64,000 nt of DNA from Chloroflexus aggregans DSM 9485 (GCF_000021945.1 NC_011831.1:4620932-4684931), one strand, 5' to 3'. Shown: positions 9,134 through 19,279, numbered from the stretch's first letter. The notes: generated by a model from the letters alone, not told the origin. Program-made: numbers and translations.

Positions 9134-10013
9134 ACGTTTCGTGAGATGATGGATACATCGCCAGCACCGGTATCGGGCTACCCCGAATCAGCTTATCGGC
9201 AGTACTTCCCACCATCAACCGTTGCCAACCACCTTGCCCACGTGTGGCGAGGGCAATTGTGTCAACGTTTAGCTCACGACTGAGGTTGAGCAACGCGCGT
9301 GCCGGTTGGTCGCCGGTACCGACGGCAATGTCGGTAAGGAAGCCTTGGGCTTCAAGCCGAGTTGCCACTGCCTGTAAATAAGCTTCGACGTGCTGATTGT
9401 CGATGCTGGAGTTCGGAGGTGAGCGACGGCCATCAATGACGCGGGCTAAGATCAGGCGTGCATTGTCGAGTGCGGCTAAGGCTTGCACCACCGGCAGAAT
9501 CTTCTCGGCAAGTGGCGAACCATCAAGCGGGACAAGGATACGTTGCAGCGGTTGAGCAGCCCGTTGGGCCGATTCGCCCGGTCGCATGATCCAGAGTGGT
9601 GTATGGGTTAGCCGCAACAGGGCCTCAGTCACGCTTCCCAGCCAGAAGTATTCAAACCCACTCCAACCGTGTGTCGTCATGACGATCATGTTAGCCGGGA
9701 TGGTTTGAGCATACGCAGCCAATGTTTCAGCGACCGGACCCTCAAGGCGTGTGGTCACAACGTCTAACCCATGCAAGAGGGGGGATTGAGCGGTTTGTTC
9801 CAGATAAAATCGTTCGTGCTCAGCCGCCAACGAATGCAGATCGGTATCGATGACCGGTAACGTCTCGATCACGATTGGCGTCAGAGAATTAGGGTAATGG
9901 ACATGTACCAGATGCACGGTCGCCTGCACCGCGCGCGCCAGCCGAGCGGCGGCAGCAAGTGCTTGCTCGCCGACCGGGGAGCCATCGAGTGGAACGAGAA
10001 CAGTACGGAACAC
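9108..10013 (-). CDS. Tandem-domain universal stress protein (UspA)
   Basis: 301 residues made of two Usp domains. Each begins with (T/R)(V/I)LVPLDGSP; the first contains IVMTTHGWSG and the second the full ATP-binding pattern TRGQGGWQRLMVGS (G-x2-G-x9-G-S/T). Such tandem proteins bind ATP and act in stress or bioenergetic control in the cytoplasm. The start ATG has GAAGGAGG upstream. The gene follows the small membrane-anchored protein at 10047-10529 at short distance and may share its transcript. Confidence 0.9.
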   Translation of the reverse strand: MFRTVLVPLDGSPVGEQALAAAARLARAVQATVHLVHVHYPNSLTPIVIETLPVIDTDLHSLAAEHERFYLEQTAQSPLLHGLDVVTTRLEGPVAETLAAYAQTIPANMIVMTTHGWSGFEYFWLGSVTEALLRLTHTPLWIMRPGESAQRAAQPLQRILVPLDGSPLAEKILPVVQALAALDNARLILARVIDGRRSPPNSSIDNQHVEAYLQAVATRLEAQGFLTDIAVGTGDQPARALLNLSRELNVDTIALATRGQGGWQRLMVGSTADKLIRGSPIPVLAMYPSSHETSTDRHGDG

Positions 10014-10046
10014 AGCGCGCCTCCTTCTCTGTGAAGTCGTTGGCCG

Positions 10047-10529
10047 TTACCGAAGATCGATCCAGATCAAGCGCCATTGATCGTTCTCGATGCGTAATAG
10101 TGCTGCAAAATGCTGCTCTGTACCATCGGTATAATGAATTTGTCCGGTAATTTCAGCACGAGTTTCTTCTAATGTCGATCGCAGGTTGAAGGTACTGAAT
10201 GAAACATCGGCTACTTCGCGGAAGCGGGTACGGTTGGCAAACGATTGTTCAAGATCGCTACGGGTAAGCTCTCGCTGAACTGCGCTACTAAAGAGCGCTC
10301 GTGCCGCTTCAGGATCGTTTTGTCTTCCAGCTTCTATGTATGCGATGATCGTCTGCTTGATTTCTGCCGGAGTGTTTACTACCCTGTTGAAAAGTTGCCA
10401 TCCGCTGATGCCGATTATGGTGAGAACGCCAAAGAGTATCAGTAGGATGCCGCCGATCAGGAGCGCAACGGGCAACCGTGGTTGTCTGACGATAGATTGC
10501 TGTTGAACGGGAGAAGGCTCAGCGTCCAT
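10047..10529 (-). CDS. Membrane-anchored protein with NTF2-like extracytoplasmic domain
   Basis: 160 residues: a short cytoplasmic tail, one membrane helix (about residues 22-45, rich in Leu/Ile/Gly) and an extracytoplasmic domain of about 110 residues that has the helix-then-sheet pattern of the NTF2/DUF4878-like fold (IKQTIIAYIEA..., ending in W-R-L-I-W). No catalytic residues are evident; such domains usually bind small ligands or other proteins. The start follows AGGAGG by five bases, better than the frame's first ATG. Function unknown. Confidence 0.65.
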   Translation of the reverse strand: MDAEPSPVQQQSIVRQPRLPVALLIGGILLILFGVLTIIGISGWQLFNRVVNTPAEIKQTIIAYIEAGRQNDPEAARALFSSAVQRELTRSDLEQSFANRTRFREVADVSFSTFNLRSTLEETRAEITGQIHYTDGTEQHFAALLRIENDQWRLIWIDLR

Positions 10530-10809
10530 TGTTTTCCTCCTGCGCGTCATCTCGCGACTTGAGCACGGCATCGTAGCGTGTGCTCAACCGGAAGGATAAA
10601 CGGCTATAGCTTTCCTCTTGCTCGTAATGGTAGCAAACGATTGGGCTATGTCTAGCCCAGACATGCTCGTTGTATAACGGTAGTTGCACAACCATATACG
10701 GATCTCCGCAGCACTACGGTGGTATATTCATTCGATTATGCGTTGCGCGATTACCTACTTGCATTTAGAATCCAAGCGCAGCCGGGTTTTGCAATGATAC
10801 GGGAGGCGT

Positions 10810-12063
10810 ATGCGAATTGTAGCAATGATTATGGCAGGCGGCGAAGGCACTCGTCTGAGTGTACTTTCGGAAAAGCGGGCAAAGCCATCGGTGCCATTCG
10901 CCGGTAAGTTTCGCATTATCGATTTTACCCTCTCGAATTGCGTCAATTCCGGCATTTTTGATGTGGCAGTATTGACGCAGTACCGACCCCATTCGCTCAA
11001 TGAGCATATTGGCATTGGCAAACCGTGGGATCTCGACCGGAACCGTGGTGGTGTGCGGTTGTTGCAGCCGTATCAGGGGCGACGGGATGAATCGTGGTAT
11101 CGAGGTACCGCCGATGCAATCTATCAGAATCTGAATTACATTCAAGAACGGCGGGCCGATCTGGTGTTGGTTCTTTCCGGTGATCATATCTACAAGATGA
11201 ACTACAACGACATTATCGACACCCACCTGCGCAAACGGGCAGACTTGACGGTGGCGGTGATGGAGGTGCCTCTGGAAGAGACGGATCGTTTTGGGATTAT
11301 GACGACCGATGAAAACGACCGGATTATTGAGTTTACCGAGAAGCCCAAAGCGCGCGATAAGGGGAATCTAGCCTCGATGGGTATTTATGTTTTCAATACC
11401 GATATCCTCATCCGGCGTTTGTCGGAGGGTGGGCCGGAGCGACCGCGGATCGATTTCGGCAAAGATGTCATTCCGGCGATGGTTGCCGAAGATCGCGTCT
11501 TTGCCCACCGGTTCAAGGGTTATTGGGTTGATGTCGGCACCATTCAGTCGTATTGGGAAACGAGTATGCAACTGCTCGATCCCTCACTCGATTTCGATCT
11601 GTTCGATCCAAATTGGCTGATTCGCACCCGCAGCGAAGAACGACCACCGGCCAAGATCGGGCCACAGGCGCGGGTTAATCAGTCGATCATCTGTAACGGT
11701 TGTACGATACGTGGTACGGTAACGCACTCGGTGTTGTCGCCGGGCGTGTATGTGTCACCGGGCGCGATTGTCCGCGATAGCGTGGTGATGAACGATACGT
11801 GGATCGGCCCCGGTGCGGTGCTCGACCGAGTGATCGTCGATAAAAAAGTTGTGGTCGGTGCCGGTGTTCGGCTCGGTTTTGGCGATGATTTGACCGTGCC
11901 CAACCGCAAACAGCCCGATAAAATCAATTGTGGTGTGACAGTGGTCGGGAAAGCGGCGCATATTCCTGCCGGTATTACTATCGGGCGCAATGTGGTGATC
12001 AACCCTGATCGTGATACTGAAGATTTTCCTGCCGGTGATGTGCCGTCAGGAGAGACGATCTGA
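10810..12063 (+). CDS. glgC: Glucose-1-phosphate adenylyltransferase (catalytic subunit)
   Basis: Forms ADP-glucose from ATP and glucose-1-phosphate, the committed step of bacterial glycogen synthesis. 417 residues, normal for GlgC. Seen: intact nucleotide loop AGGEGTRL with Arg15 and Lys25 in [26 protein letters not shown] holding the catalytic Asp, FTEKP with the substrate-binding Lys, and a C-terminal left-handed beta-helix of hexapeptide repeats. GGGAGG precedes the ATG. A diverged paralogue follows after 43 bp, so the two may form a heterotetramer. Confidence 0.95.
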   Translation: MRIVAMIMAGGEGTRLSVLSEKRAKPSVPFAGKFRIIDFTLSNCVNSGIFDVAVLTQYRPHSLNEHIGIGKPWDLDRNRGGVRLLQPYQGRRDESWYRGTADAIYQNLNYIQERRADLVLVLSGDHIYKMNYNDIIDTHLRKRADLTVAVMEVPLEETDRFGIMTTDENDRIIEFTEKPKARDKGNLASMGIYVFNTDILIRRLSEGGPERPRIDFGKDVIPAMVAEDRVFAHRFKGYWVDVGTIQSYWETSMQLLDPSLDFDLFDPNWLIRTRSEERPPAKIGPQARVNQSIICNGCTIRGTVTHSVLSPGVYVSPGAIVRDSVVMNDTWIGPGAVLDRVIVDKKVVVGAGVRLGFGDDLTVPNRKQPDKINCGVTVVGKAAHIPAGITIGRNVVINPDRDTEDFPAGDVPSGETI

Positions 12064-12106
12064 TCGACCGGTCAAGTGATTCGCCGAGCACAACGTTGGA
12101 GTAGTT

Positions 12107-13348
12107 ATGTTACGTACTCTTGTGATGATACTGGCCGGTGGTGATTCTCCGGCGTTAAGCGTACTTACCGCTGAGCGTACCGAAGCAGCAGTGCCGTTTG
12201 GCGGCAAGTATCGGATTATCGATTTTGCCCTCTCGAATTGTGTCAATTCAGGGTTGTACAATGTTGCAGTCCTGACCCAGTATCGGCCTCGTTCACTTCA
12301 CGCCCATCTCGGTGTTGGCCGCCCGTGGGACTTAGACCGTGCCCAAGGTGGATTGCGCGTTCTGCATCCCTCACCGACACCTGATGGCGGTGGCTGGCAA
12401 CGCGGTACTGCCGATGCAGTGCGCTACAATCTCGATCTTGTCGAGGATCAGCCGGTTGATGCCGTGCTGTTATTGGCCGGTGACCATATCTACAAAATGG
12501 ATTACCGTCCCCTGCTTGAGCTACACGAAGAACGCAACGCCGATCTGACAATGGCGGTACGGAGTGTTAGCCCACACGATGCGTATCGCTATGGGATCGT
12601 ATCGGTCGGTAGTGGCGGGCGAGTCGACCGTTTTGTTGAAAAGCCGCGTCGCGCCGACTCGAACCTCGCCTCGATGGGTATCTATGTTTTTCGCAAGCAG
12701 TATCTGATCGATCTGTTACGCTCGACCGATGCCGTTGATTTTGGTCGTCATATCCTGCCGCAGATTGTCACAACGGCTCGTGCCTACGCCTACAATTTTC
12801 AAGGGTATTGGGCCGATGTCGGTACGGTGCAGGCCTATTATGAAGCCAATCTGGCCTTACTGGCCGAAACACCGGCGCTCGACCTGTACGATCCAGAATG
12901 GGTGATCCATACGGTCAGTTCCGACCGTCCGGGGGCCGAGATTGGCGTGCAAGCGCGGGTCGAGAATAGCTTGGTGAGCGATGGGTGTCGCGTCTATGGT
13001 ACCGTGATCGGGTCGGTGCTGTCGCCCGGTGTGGTGGTGGCGCCTGGGGCAATCGTGCGCGACTCAATCGTGCTGGGTGATGCAGTCGTTGAGGCAGGGG
13101 CAGTGCTTGATCGGTGTATCATCGATGAGGGCGTGCGGATCGGGGAAGAGGCGCGGGTTGGTGATGGCGATGAAAATACGCCCAATACCGAAGCACCAGA
13201 ACGTTTGAATACCGGTTTGACGCTGGTTGGTCTGAAAGCATGCATTCCTGCCGGTGTGCGAATTGGGCGGAATGTTGCGATCCGACCACGGACGCAACCT
13301 TCAGCGTTTCCTACCGATGGGTATGTGCCGAGTGGGGCGACGGTGTAA
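12107..13348 (+). CDS. glgD: GlgC paralogue, probable non-catalytic (regulatory) subunit
   Basis: 413 residues, collinear with the upstream glgC, with [14 protein letters not shown] and the beta-helix all kept. The nucleotide loop, however, reads AGGDSPAL where GlgC has AGGEGTRL, and TEAAVP replaces AKPSVP, so both the Arg (now Ala16) and Lys (now Glu26) needed for turnover are gone. The same two positions are changed in the potato tuber large subunit, which is regulatory. I infer a GlgD-like partner modulating the true GlgC. GGAG lies 6 bases before the ATG. The symbol is by analogy. Confidence 0.75.
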   Translation: MLRTLVMILAGGDSPALSVLTAERTEAAVPFGGKYRIIDFALSNCVNSGLYNVAVLTQYRPRSLHAHLGVGRPWDLDRAQGGLRVLHPSPTPDGGGWQRGTADAVRYNLDLVEDQPVDAVLLLAGDHIYKMDYRPLLELHEERNADLTMAVRSVSPHDAYRYGIVSVGSGGRVDRFVEKPRRADSNLASMGIYVFRKQYLIDLLRSTDAVDFGRHILPQIVTTARAYAYNFQGYWADVGTVQAYYEANLALLAETPALDLYDPEWVIHTVSSDRPGAEIGVQARVENSLVSDGCRVYGTVIGSVLSPGVVVAPGAIVRDSIVLGDAVVEAGAVLDRCIIDEGVRIGEEARVGDGDENTPNTEAPERLNTGLTLVGLKACIPAGVRIGRNVAIRPRTQPSAFPTDGYVPSGATV

Positions 13349-13381
13349 AGCACGCCTGGCTATCGATGCCGCGATTATGAT

Positions 13382-14581
13382 GTGAATGACGCTATGCCAC
13401 CAATTGCCGATCTAACAATCGACCCTTCACTTCGGACGCGGCTGCAACAGGGGCATCCGTGGGTCTACCGTAACCATCTGATCGGCGCCGAACGGTTGGA
13501 TTCCGGGCAGTGGGTGCGTGCTCGTTGTGGCGGTCTTACCGTCTACGGTCTGTACGATGCGCGTAGTCCGATCGGTCTCCGTATTTACAGTCGCAACGGC
13601 CCACCCGATCAAGCCTGGATTCACGAGCGGGTCTGGGAGGCGTGGGAGTTGCGGGCACCGTTGCGTGATAATGGTCAGACGACAGCTTACCGCTGGATTT
13701 ATGGTGAGGGCGATCATCTACCCGGGATCGTTGTCGATCGCTACGGTGATTATGCCGTGATCCAAACCTACGCCGAAAGCGTGCAAACCATTGTACCAAC
13801 GGTGGCTGCTGCATTGCGCGCGGTTGATCCGCAACTACGCGGTGTCGTACAGCGCCCGCGGCTCGATGATGATGACGCGGATGAAGCCCGGCCGGTTTTG
13901 TTATGGGGTGAATGGCCGCCACGCAATTTGGTCGTGCAAGAGAATGGCCTGTTTTTTCACGTAGATATGCTTTATGGACAAAAGACCGGTCTCTTTCTCG
14001 ATCAGCGTGATAATCGGCGCACCCTTGAGGGGTTCGTTGCCGGGGCGAGTGTGCTGAACTGCTTTGCCTACACCGGTGGTTTTTCGCTGTATGCGTTGCG
14101 TGGCGATGCTGCGGAAGTAGTGAGCTGTGACGTGGGGCGTGGTTTGGCCGAAGCTACCGCCGCCAATATTGCGCTCAACCGCTTACCGGTGGAACGCCAT
14201 CACTTCGAGACAGAGGATTGTTTTAGCTTGCTCGATAGTTATGCCAAAGTGGGGCGCACATTCAATGTCGTCATCCTCGATCCACCGAGCTTTGCCCGCT
14301 CGCGTACCAACCTTCATGCTGCACAGCGCGCATACATTCGGCTCAACATGCTGGGGCTGCGCTGTGTTGAACCCGGTGGCTTACTGATTAGTTCTAGTTG
14401 TACCGCTCAGATTGGCCCAGAACAGTTTCGTCATCTTCTCGGTGAAGCTGCGGCGCAAGCGCATCGCCGTCTACAGATTATCCACGAAGCCGGTCAACCT
14501 CTCGATCATCCAGTACCGGCCGGCTTTCCCGAAGGACGTTACCTGAAATTTATTATTGCTCGTGTGCAACCGTTAGTGTAA
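13382..14581 (+). CDS. Class I SAM-dependent rRNA methyltransferase, RlmI-like
   Basis: 399 residues with an N-terminal PUA RNA-binding domain (HPWVYRNHL...) and a C-terminal Rossmann methyltransferase domain. Motifs: LNCFAYTGGFSLYAL (SAM-binding motif I), VVSCDVG, the catalytic LDPPSFARS motif and SSSCT with the nucleophile-type Cys. This matches the RlmI family, which methylates C5 of cytosine 1962 in 23S rRNA. The start used is a GTG at 13382; an in-frame ATG 12 bases later is also possible. It follows the glg pair closely and may be co-transcribed. The exact rRNA target is inferred. Confidence 0.88.
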   Translation: MNDAMPPIADLTIDPSLRTRLQQGHPWVYRNHLIGAERLDSGQWVRARCGGLTVYGLYDARSPIGLRIYSRNGPPDQAWIHERVWEAWELRAPLRDNGQTTAYRWIYGEGDHLPGIVVDRYGDYAVIQTYAESVQTIVPTVAAALRAVDPQLRGVVQRPRLDDDDADEARPVLLWGEWPPRNLVVQENGLFFHVDMLYGQKTGLFLDQRDNRRTLEGFVAGASVLNCFAYTGGFSLYALRGDAAEVVSCDVGRGLAEATAANIALNRLPVERHHFETEDCFSLLDSYAKVGRTFNVVILDPPSFARSRTNLHAAQRAYIRLNMLGLRCVEPGGLLISSSCTAQIGPEQFRHLLGEAAAQAHRRLQIIHEAGQPLDHPVPAGFPEGRYLKFIIARVQPLV

Positions 14582-14708
14582 CGTGAACCGTTGTGCGCAC
14601 GAACCGGTTGCTTCTCGTGTGAGCAGATGGCGATGGTGAACGTCGATTGATAAGCTCCTATGACGTATTTGTTATACCTCTGTAAAGCAATTATTGTGTT
14701 GGCTATGC

Positions 14709-14714
14709 TATAAT
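14709..14714 (+). promoter_or_regulatory. -10 element (TATAAT) placed for a leaderless transcript
   Basis: A perfect TATAAT ends seven bases before the ATG of the glycosyltransferase gene at 14722, which puts the expected transcription start on or one base from the start codon. No Shine-Dalgarno sequence lies between them. The -35 region is weak. Confidence 0.5.
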
Positions 14715-14721
14715 CTGGGCC

Positions 14722-15930
14722 ATGCATGTACTACAGATTTCGTGGGAATATCCCCCTCACATCGTTGGCGGTTTAGGCCGCCATGTGGCAGATTTAGTGC
14801 CGGCATTGATCGAACACGACGTAACGGTAACCGTCATCACTCCGCAATTACGTGGCGGTGAATCGTTCGAACGTCAGGAACAGATCACTATCTGCCGGGT
14901 TGCCATTCCGCCGATCGATACCGATGACTTCCCCAGCTTTGTCTATCACGCTGGGTGGCATCTTGAACACGCAGCCCATGCCCTGTTTCCCGGTGGCCGA
15001 CCCGATCTGGTCCACGTTCACGACTGGCTGACCGCCGAGGTTGGTATCACGCTCAAGCACCATTGGCGTGTCCCGCTGATTGCTACCATCCATGCGACCG
15101 AACGTGGGCGTGGACGTGGTGATTTGAATGGGCACCGAGCACAGCACATTAACGATCTCGAATGGCGTTTAACCTACGAGGCATGGCGGGTGATTGTTTG
15201 TTCGCACTTTATGGCACGCCAGATCCGTGAGTACTTTACCACTCCGCCAGACAAGATCGATGTTATTTCCAATGGTGTTCATATTCCGCCCCCACCGTTT
15301 GAAACACCGGCGGAATGGGTCGCCTTTCGGCGCCGTTTTGCCGCCGATAACGAAGCGTTAGTGATTTTTGTCGGACGGCTCGTTTACGAAAAGGGTGTGC
15401 ATGTCTTACTTGAGGCCTGGCCACGGGTTATTGCCGAAATACCGGCTCGCTTAGTGATCGCCGGCACCGGTAGTGCTTTCGATGAACTCAAGTGGCGGGC
15501 CGCAGAGTTGGGAGTGCCGGTTGAGTTTCTCGGCTATATCAGTGACGAAGATCGGAACCGTTTGTACGCCGTGGGTGATGTGGCCGTCTTCCCCTCGCTC
15601 TACGAGCCGTTTGGGATTGTGGCGCTGGAAGCCTTTGCGGCCGGTTGTCCGGTGATTGTCTCTGATGCCGGTGGGTTGGCCGAGGTTGTCCAGCACGAAC
15701 TGAACGGGTTAGTTGTCCCCGCCGGCAATGTGGTGGCGCTCGCCAATGCGTTGCTGACCAGTCTGCACGCCCCCGCCGAGTCGCGGATGCGTGCGGCGCG
15801 TGGGGCTGCGCTGGCCCGCGCTTACTACACCTGGAACCGAATTGCCGGGGAGGTAAAAGCGTTGTACGATCGGGTATGGACGGAGTGGAAGGCCGGTGCA
15901 TGGGGGAAAGAGATTATGCGTCGCGCCTGA
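14722..15930 (+). CDS. GT4 glycosyltransferase, glycogen synthase-like
   Basis: 402 residues with the GT-B fold of family GT4. The N-terminal part begins MHVLQISWEYPPHIVGGLGRH, with the Gly-Gly loop that grips the nucleotide sugar; the C-terminal part has FVGRLVYEKGVHVLLEAW and SLYEPFGIVALEAFAAG, the E-x7-E donor site. The resemblance to archaeal and bacterial glycogen synthases of GT4, and the nearby ADP-glucose pyrophosphorylase pair, suggest an alpha-glucan product. Other GT4 acceptors (trehalose, lipids) cannot be excluded. Its TATAAT sits so close to the ATG that the mRNA may be leaderless. Confidence 0.82.
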   Translation: MHVLQISWEYPPHIVGGLGRHVADLVPALIEHDVTVTVITPQLRGGESFERQEQITICRVAIPPIDTDDFPSFVYHAGWHLEHAAHALFPGGRPDLVHVHDWLTAEVGITLKHHWRVPLIATIHATERGRGRGDLNGHRAQHINDLEWRLTYEAWRVIVCSHFMARQIREYFTTPPDKIDVISNGVHIPPPPFETPAEWVAFRRRFAADNEALVIFVGRLVYEKGVHVLLEAWPRVIAEIPARLVIAGTGSAFDELKWRAAELGVPVEFLGYISDEDRNRLYAVGDVAVFPSLYEPFGIVALEAFAAGCPVIVSDAGGLAEVVQHELNGLVVPAGNVVALANALLTSLHAPAESRMRAARGAALARAYYTWNRIAGEVKALYDRVWTEWKAGAWGKEIMRRA

Positions 15931-16083
15931 CGTAATGAATGCCGGCACAGTGCGATTACCTGACGCCGCCGGCGTATAAATGTCAGCGCTTAGGTGTGCG
16001 TCCAACCAAGAGAGACTATTACCGATCAACACACGTGTACCGGTGAAGATGGTCGCAGATCGTGGTTAATTGAGGGAACGGAT

Positions 16084-17178
16084 ATGCCCGGAAATAGCTT
16101 TGGTCACGTCTTTCGGCTGACAACGTGGGGTGAATCGCATGGCCCGGCAGTGGGGTGTACCGTAGATGGTTGCCCGGCCGGGTTGCCGCTCGATGTGGCC
16201 GATATTCAACGCGAACTCGACCGGCGGCGGGTTGGTCAAAGCCGGGTCAGTTCGCAACGGCGCGAAGCTGATGAGGTACAGATACTCTCCGGTGTGTTTG
16301 AGGGTCGCACCACCGGAACGCCGATAACGATGGTTGTTTACAATACCGATGCCAAATCTCACCACTACGATACTATCAAAGACGCCTACCGTCCCGGTCA
16401 CGCCGATTATACGTGGGACGTAAAATACGGTTTTCGGGATTGGCGTGGTGGTGGGCGTTCGTCAGCCCGCGAGACGATTGGGCGGGTAGCCGGTGGTGCA
16501 ATTGCGCGCAAACTGTTGGCGACGGTGGGGGTAACAATTGTAGGGTATACCCTCCAACTAGCCGATTTGCGCGCCGAGGTCTTTGATGAAGCAGAGATCG
16601 AACGCAACATCATGCGGTGCCCTGATGCGCGGGTGGCGGCGTTGATGGTTGAACGTGTCGATCAGGCGCGTCGCGAACTCGATTCGCTGGGTGGGATCGT
16701 TGAAGTCCGGGCGCGAGGTGTACCTCCCGGCCTCGGTGAGCCGGTGTTTGATAAGCTCCAAGCCGATATCGGTAAGGCCATGTTCTCGATTCCGGCTATC
16801 AAAGGAGTGGAGATTGGTGAAGGGTTTGGGGTGGCAATGCTGCGTGGCTCGCAGAACAACGATCCCTTCATCCGGCGCGAGGATGGTTCAATCGGTACGA
16901 CCTCGAACCATCACGGCGGTATTCTCGGCGGCATTTCAACCGGCGAAGAGATCGTGGTACGATTGGCAGCCAAACCACCGGCCAGTATTGCCCGCCCACA
17001 ACAAACGGTCGACCGCGACGGTAACCCGGTAACGATTGAGGTGCATGGTCGCCATGACCCAACGGTCTTGCCGCGTCTCGTGCCGGTGGCCGAAGCTATG
17101 CTGGCGTTGGTGCTGGCCGATCATCTGTTGCGACAGCGGCTTGCTCGGGTGTCGTGGTCGGAGCGTGATGATGGGTAA
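16084..17178 (+). CDS. aroC: Chorismate synthase
   Basis: Last step of the shikimate pathway: removes phosphate from EPSP to give chorismate, using reduced FMN. 364 residues from the ATG at 16084, chosen because the protein then begins with the conserved [20 protein letters not shown] and TGAGGG lies upstream; the frame runs 30 codons further without similarity. Other marks are [46 protein letters not shown] and the C-terminal GRHDP. The downstream membrane-protein gene overlaps its stop codon, and tyrA follows, giving an aromatic amino-acid cluster. Confidence 0.96.
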   Translation: MPGNSFGHVFRLTTWGESHGPAVGCTVDGCPAGLPLDVADIQRELDRRRVGQSRVSSQRREADEVQILSGVFEGRTTGTPITMVVYNTDAKSHHYDTIKDAYRPGHADYTWDVKYGFRDWRGGGRSSARETIGRVAGGAIARKLLATVGVTIVGYTLQLADLRAEVFDEAEIERNIMRCPDARVAALMVERVDQARRELDSLGGIVEVRARGVPPGLGEPVFDKLQADIGKAMFSIPAIKGVEIGEGFGVAMLRGSQNNDPFIRREDGSIGTTSNHHGGILGGISTGEEIVVRLAAKPPASIARPQQTVDRDGNPVTIEVHGRHDPTVLPRLVPVAEAMLALVLADHLLRQRLARVSWSERDDG

Positions 17179-17773
17179 ACTGGAGCAACCTGAGCTACCG
17201 GTTCGGTATCTACCGGCACTGGCGATTGTCGCCGGAATAAGCTGGGCGCTGGTAATTGGGATGGTGATCGGTGTTGATCTGGCGCGAGGACCAAATCTGC
17301 TCTCACCACTGCACCTGATCTTTCACGGAATGGCTCTGTTTACCGGGATAATCACCTTTTGGCCGTTAGAACGTTGGCTCGGTTTACCCGGTCTGACCGT
17401 TGAGGGTGGGTTGGGTGTGTGGTTATTGCTCGCCACGATCGCGATTGTCCCGGCGCCGACCGGGACATTACTCGATCCTCCAGACATGCCGGTGTATGCC
17501 CTGATCCTGTTTGCCGTGTTTCTTTGTGTGGCTGCACTGGTCAGACCGGTGATTGCAGTCCTGAGTCGGCGGTGGCTAGCCTTGAAAGCTTGGGCGCTCG
17601 ACAATCGGCGCGTGCGACGTGAAGCATACGAGGTTGGTCTCTTTGCGGCAGCTACCTTGGCGTTAGCCGCGCTGCGCATTCTCGATCCGATCAAACTGAT
17701 CGCGCTGGTCATGATCTTGGTGTTGGTCGAGATCATCTTTCTGTCGTTCATCGGCGTCGAATCGACGGGATAA
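17171..17773 (+). CDS. Integral membrane protein, unknown function
   Basis: 200 residues with about five hydrophobic helices and a basic cytoplasmic loop ([19 protein letters not shown]). Two adjacent ATGs (17168 and 17171) both overlap the end of aroC, so translation is probably coupled to it; GGAG lies upstream. I do not recognise the family. Position between aroC and tyrA might mean a transport or regulatory role in aromatic metabolism, but nothing in the sequence shows it. Confidence 0.7.
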   Translation: MGKLEQPELPVRYLPALAIVAGISWALVIGMVIGVDLARGPNLLSPLHLIFHGMALFTGIITFWPLERWLGLPGLTVEGGLGVWLLLATIAIVPAPTGTLLDPPDMPVYALILFAVFLCVAALVRPVIAVLSRRWLALKAWALDNRRVRREAYEVGLFAAATLALAALRILDPIKLIALVMILVLVEIIFLSFIGVESTG

Positions 17774-17786
17774 TGTAGAGGAACGT

Positions 17787-18755
17787 ATGATCCGAATCGC
17801 GATTATTGGGCTTGGTCTGATCGGCACCTCACTTGGGATGGCGTTGCGTAACGTCGACCCCAAAGAGTCGCCGCTCGGTGCGGTCGAGGTGATCGGGTTC
17901 GACCGCGAGCCGCGTGTGATCCGCGAGGCGCGGGGAAGGTTGGCGATTGATCGCGAAGCACGCACGCTAGCCGAAGCGGTGCATGAGGCACAGATGGTGG
18001 TGGTGGCAACACCGGTGCGTGCGATGCAAGAGGTATTCCAGGAGCTTGCCACCCTGTTGCCTGCTGGGGCAGTGGTGACGGATGTTGCCAGTACCAAGGC
18101 ACTAGTTTGTCGTTGGGCTAACGAACTATTGCCACGTACCGTGAGTTTTGTTGGCGGGCACCCGATGGCCGGGCGGGAAAAATCTGGTCCGGCAGCCGCC
18201 GATCCTGACCTGTTCCGTGAGGCGATTTACTGCCTTACTGCAACGCACGATACCGTATCGCAAGCGGTCGAAGCGGTCGAAGCACTCGTGCGCACGGTTG
18301 GGGCTAAGCCCTACTATATCGACCCCGAAGAGCACGATGTGTACGTTGCCGGCATTTCCCATCTCCCCCTCCTCCTCTCGGTGGGGTTGGTCACCGCCAC
18401 CGGTAGTAGCCCGGCGTGGAAGGAGATGGCGCCGTTGGCGGCCACCGGGTTTCGCGATGTATCGCGCCTTGCCTCCGGCGACCCGCAGATGCAGCGTGAC
18501 ATCTTGCTCACTAACCCGCATGGCCTCACCCGCTGGATCGACGAGCTAATCCGCTTCCTCGTCACCGCGCGCGAACAGATTAATACCGGCGATGCCGCGG
18601 CCATCGAGCAGATGCTGCAACAGGCCAAAGCCACCCGTGACGCATGGCTGGAAAGCAAGCCGCACCTGCGCCCCGGCGAAGCCGATTTTACCGCCATGCC
18701 CACAGTCGAACGACCTAGCCTGCTTGGTTTCCGCTTGCCGAAGCGGGAGAAGTGA
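17787..18755 (+). CDS. tyrA: Prephenate dehydrogenase
   Basis: 322 residues. An N-terminal Rossmann NAD(P) domain starts IAIIGLGLIGTSLGMAL (GxGxxG), followed by VVVATPVRAM, DVASTKA and the substrate-site motif GGHPMAGREKSGP with its catalytic His. The helical dimerisation half contains AGISHLPLLLS. It converts prephenate (or arogenate) to the tyrosine precursor. There is no C-terminal ACT domain, so feedback control by tyrosine is not evident from this chain. AGAGGAAC precedes the ATG, 13 bp after the membrane-protein gene, so the three genes likely form one transcript. Confidence 0.93.
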   Translation: MIRIAIIGLGLIGTSLGMALRNVDPKESPLGAVEVIGFDREPRVIREARGRLAIDREARTLAEAVHEAQMVVVATPVRAMQEVFQELATLLPAGAVVTDVASTKALVCRWANELLPRTVSFVGGHPMAGREKSGPAAADPDLFREAIYCLTATHDTVSQAVEAVEALVRTVGAKPYYIDPEEHDVYVAGISHLPLLLSVGLVTATGSSPAWKEMAPLAATGFRDVSRLASGDPQMQRDILLTNPHGLTRWIDELIRFLVTAREQINTGDAAAIEQMLQQAKATRDAWLESKPHLRPGEADFTAMPTVERPSLLGFRLPKREK

Positions 18756-18758
18756 GAT

Positions 18759-18787
18759 TTGACAAGTGGGCCATCATTTCGTATAAT
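18759..18787 (+). promoter_or_regulatory. Consensus sigma-70 promoter of the tRNA cluster
   Basis: TTGACA, a 17-base spacer and TATAAT: both hexamers and the spacing are perfect. It lies immediately after tyrA and 15 bases before tRNA-Leu, and probably drives the Leu-Val-Phe tRNA transcript. Confidence 0.9.
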
Positions 18788-18802
18788 GACGGGGCGTTGA
18801 GC

Positions 18803-18892
<90 letters not shown>

Positions 18893-18900
18893 CACGTTGG

Positions 18901-18975
18901 GGGCGATTAGCTCAGCGGTAGAGCACCTCGCTTACACCGAGGGAGTCGGCGGTTCGAACCCGTCATCGCCCACCA
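18901..18975 (+). tRNA. tRNA-Val (TAC)
   Basis: Acceptor GGGCGAT pairs with ATCGCCC and CCA is encoded. The anticodon stem CCTCG/CGAGG encloses CTTACAC, giving anticodon TAC (codon GUA). T-loop GGTTCGAACCC is normal. It lies 8 bases after tRNA-Leu. Confidence 0.97.
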
Positions 18976-18992
18976 CTTCTGTTGGGTGGTGC

Positions 18993-19068
18993 GCCAAGAT
19001 AGCTCAGTTGGTAGAGCATCGCACTGAAAATGCGAGGGTCGCCGGTTCAAGTCCGGCTCTTGGCACCA
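18993..19068 (+). tRNA. tRNA-Phe (GAA)
   Basis: Acceptor GCCAAGA pairs with TCTTGGC and CCA is encoded. Anticodon stem TCGCA/TGCGA encloses CTGAAAA, giving anticodon GAA. It is the last tRNA before a strong terminator. Confidence 0.97.
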
Positions 19069-19078
19069 TAATACATAG

Positions 19079-19112
19079 CACCCGCTCTGAATGTGCGAGC
19101 GGGTGTTTTTTT
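19079..19112 (+). terminator. Rho-independent terminator of the tRNA cluster
   Basis: Nine-base arms CACCCGCTC / GAGCGGGTG with a 9-base loop, followed directly by seven T residues. Confidence 0.93.
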
Positions 19113-19248
19113 GTGTCTCGAATTCCTCTGACCAAGAGCGGTAACGAGGGGAGTAAATATGCACGAGGTGTCGCTCGCGCTCTGAGTGTGCCCGTGGTGT
19201 ATCGAACGATTGTCCTAATCTTGGAAGACACCACTATATCTAGTTGCC

Positions 19249-19279
19249 TTATCCACATCTATCCACAAAATGTGGATAG
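19249..19279. other. Cluster of three DnaA-box-like 9-mers in a gene-free stretch
   Basis: TTATCCACA, then CTATCCACA, then the inverted TGTGGATAG occur within 31 bases; the last two form a palindrome. The surrounding stretch 19113-19419 holds no gene that I can support. It may bind DnaA, for example to titrate it, but a plain palindromic operator is equally possible. Confidence 0.45.
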
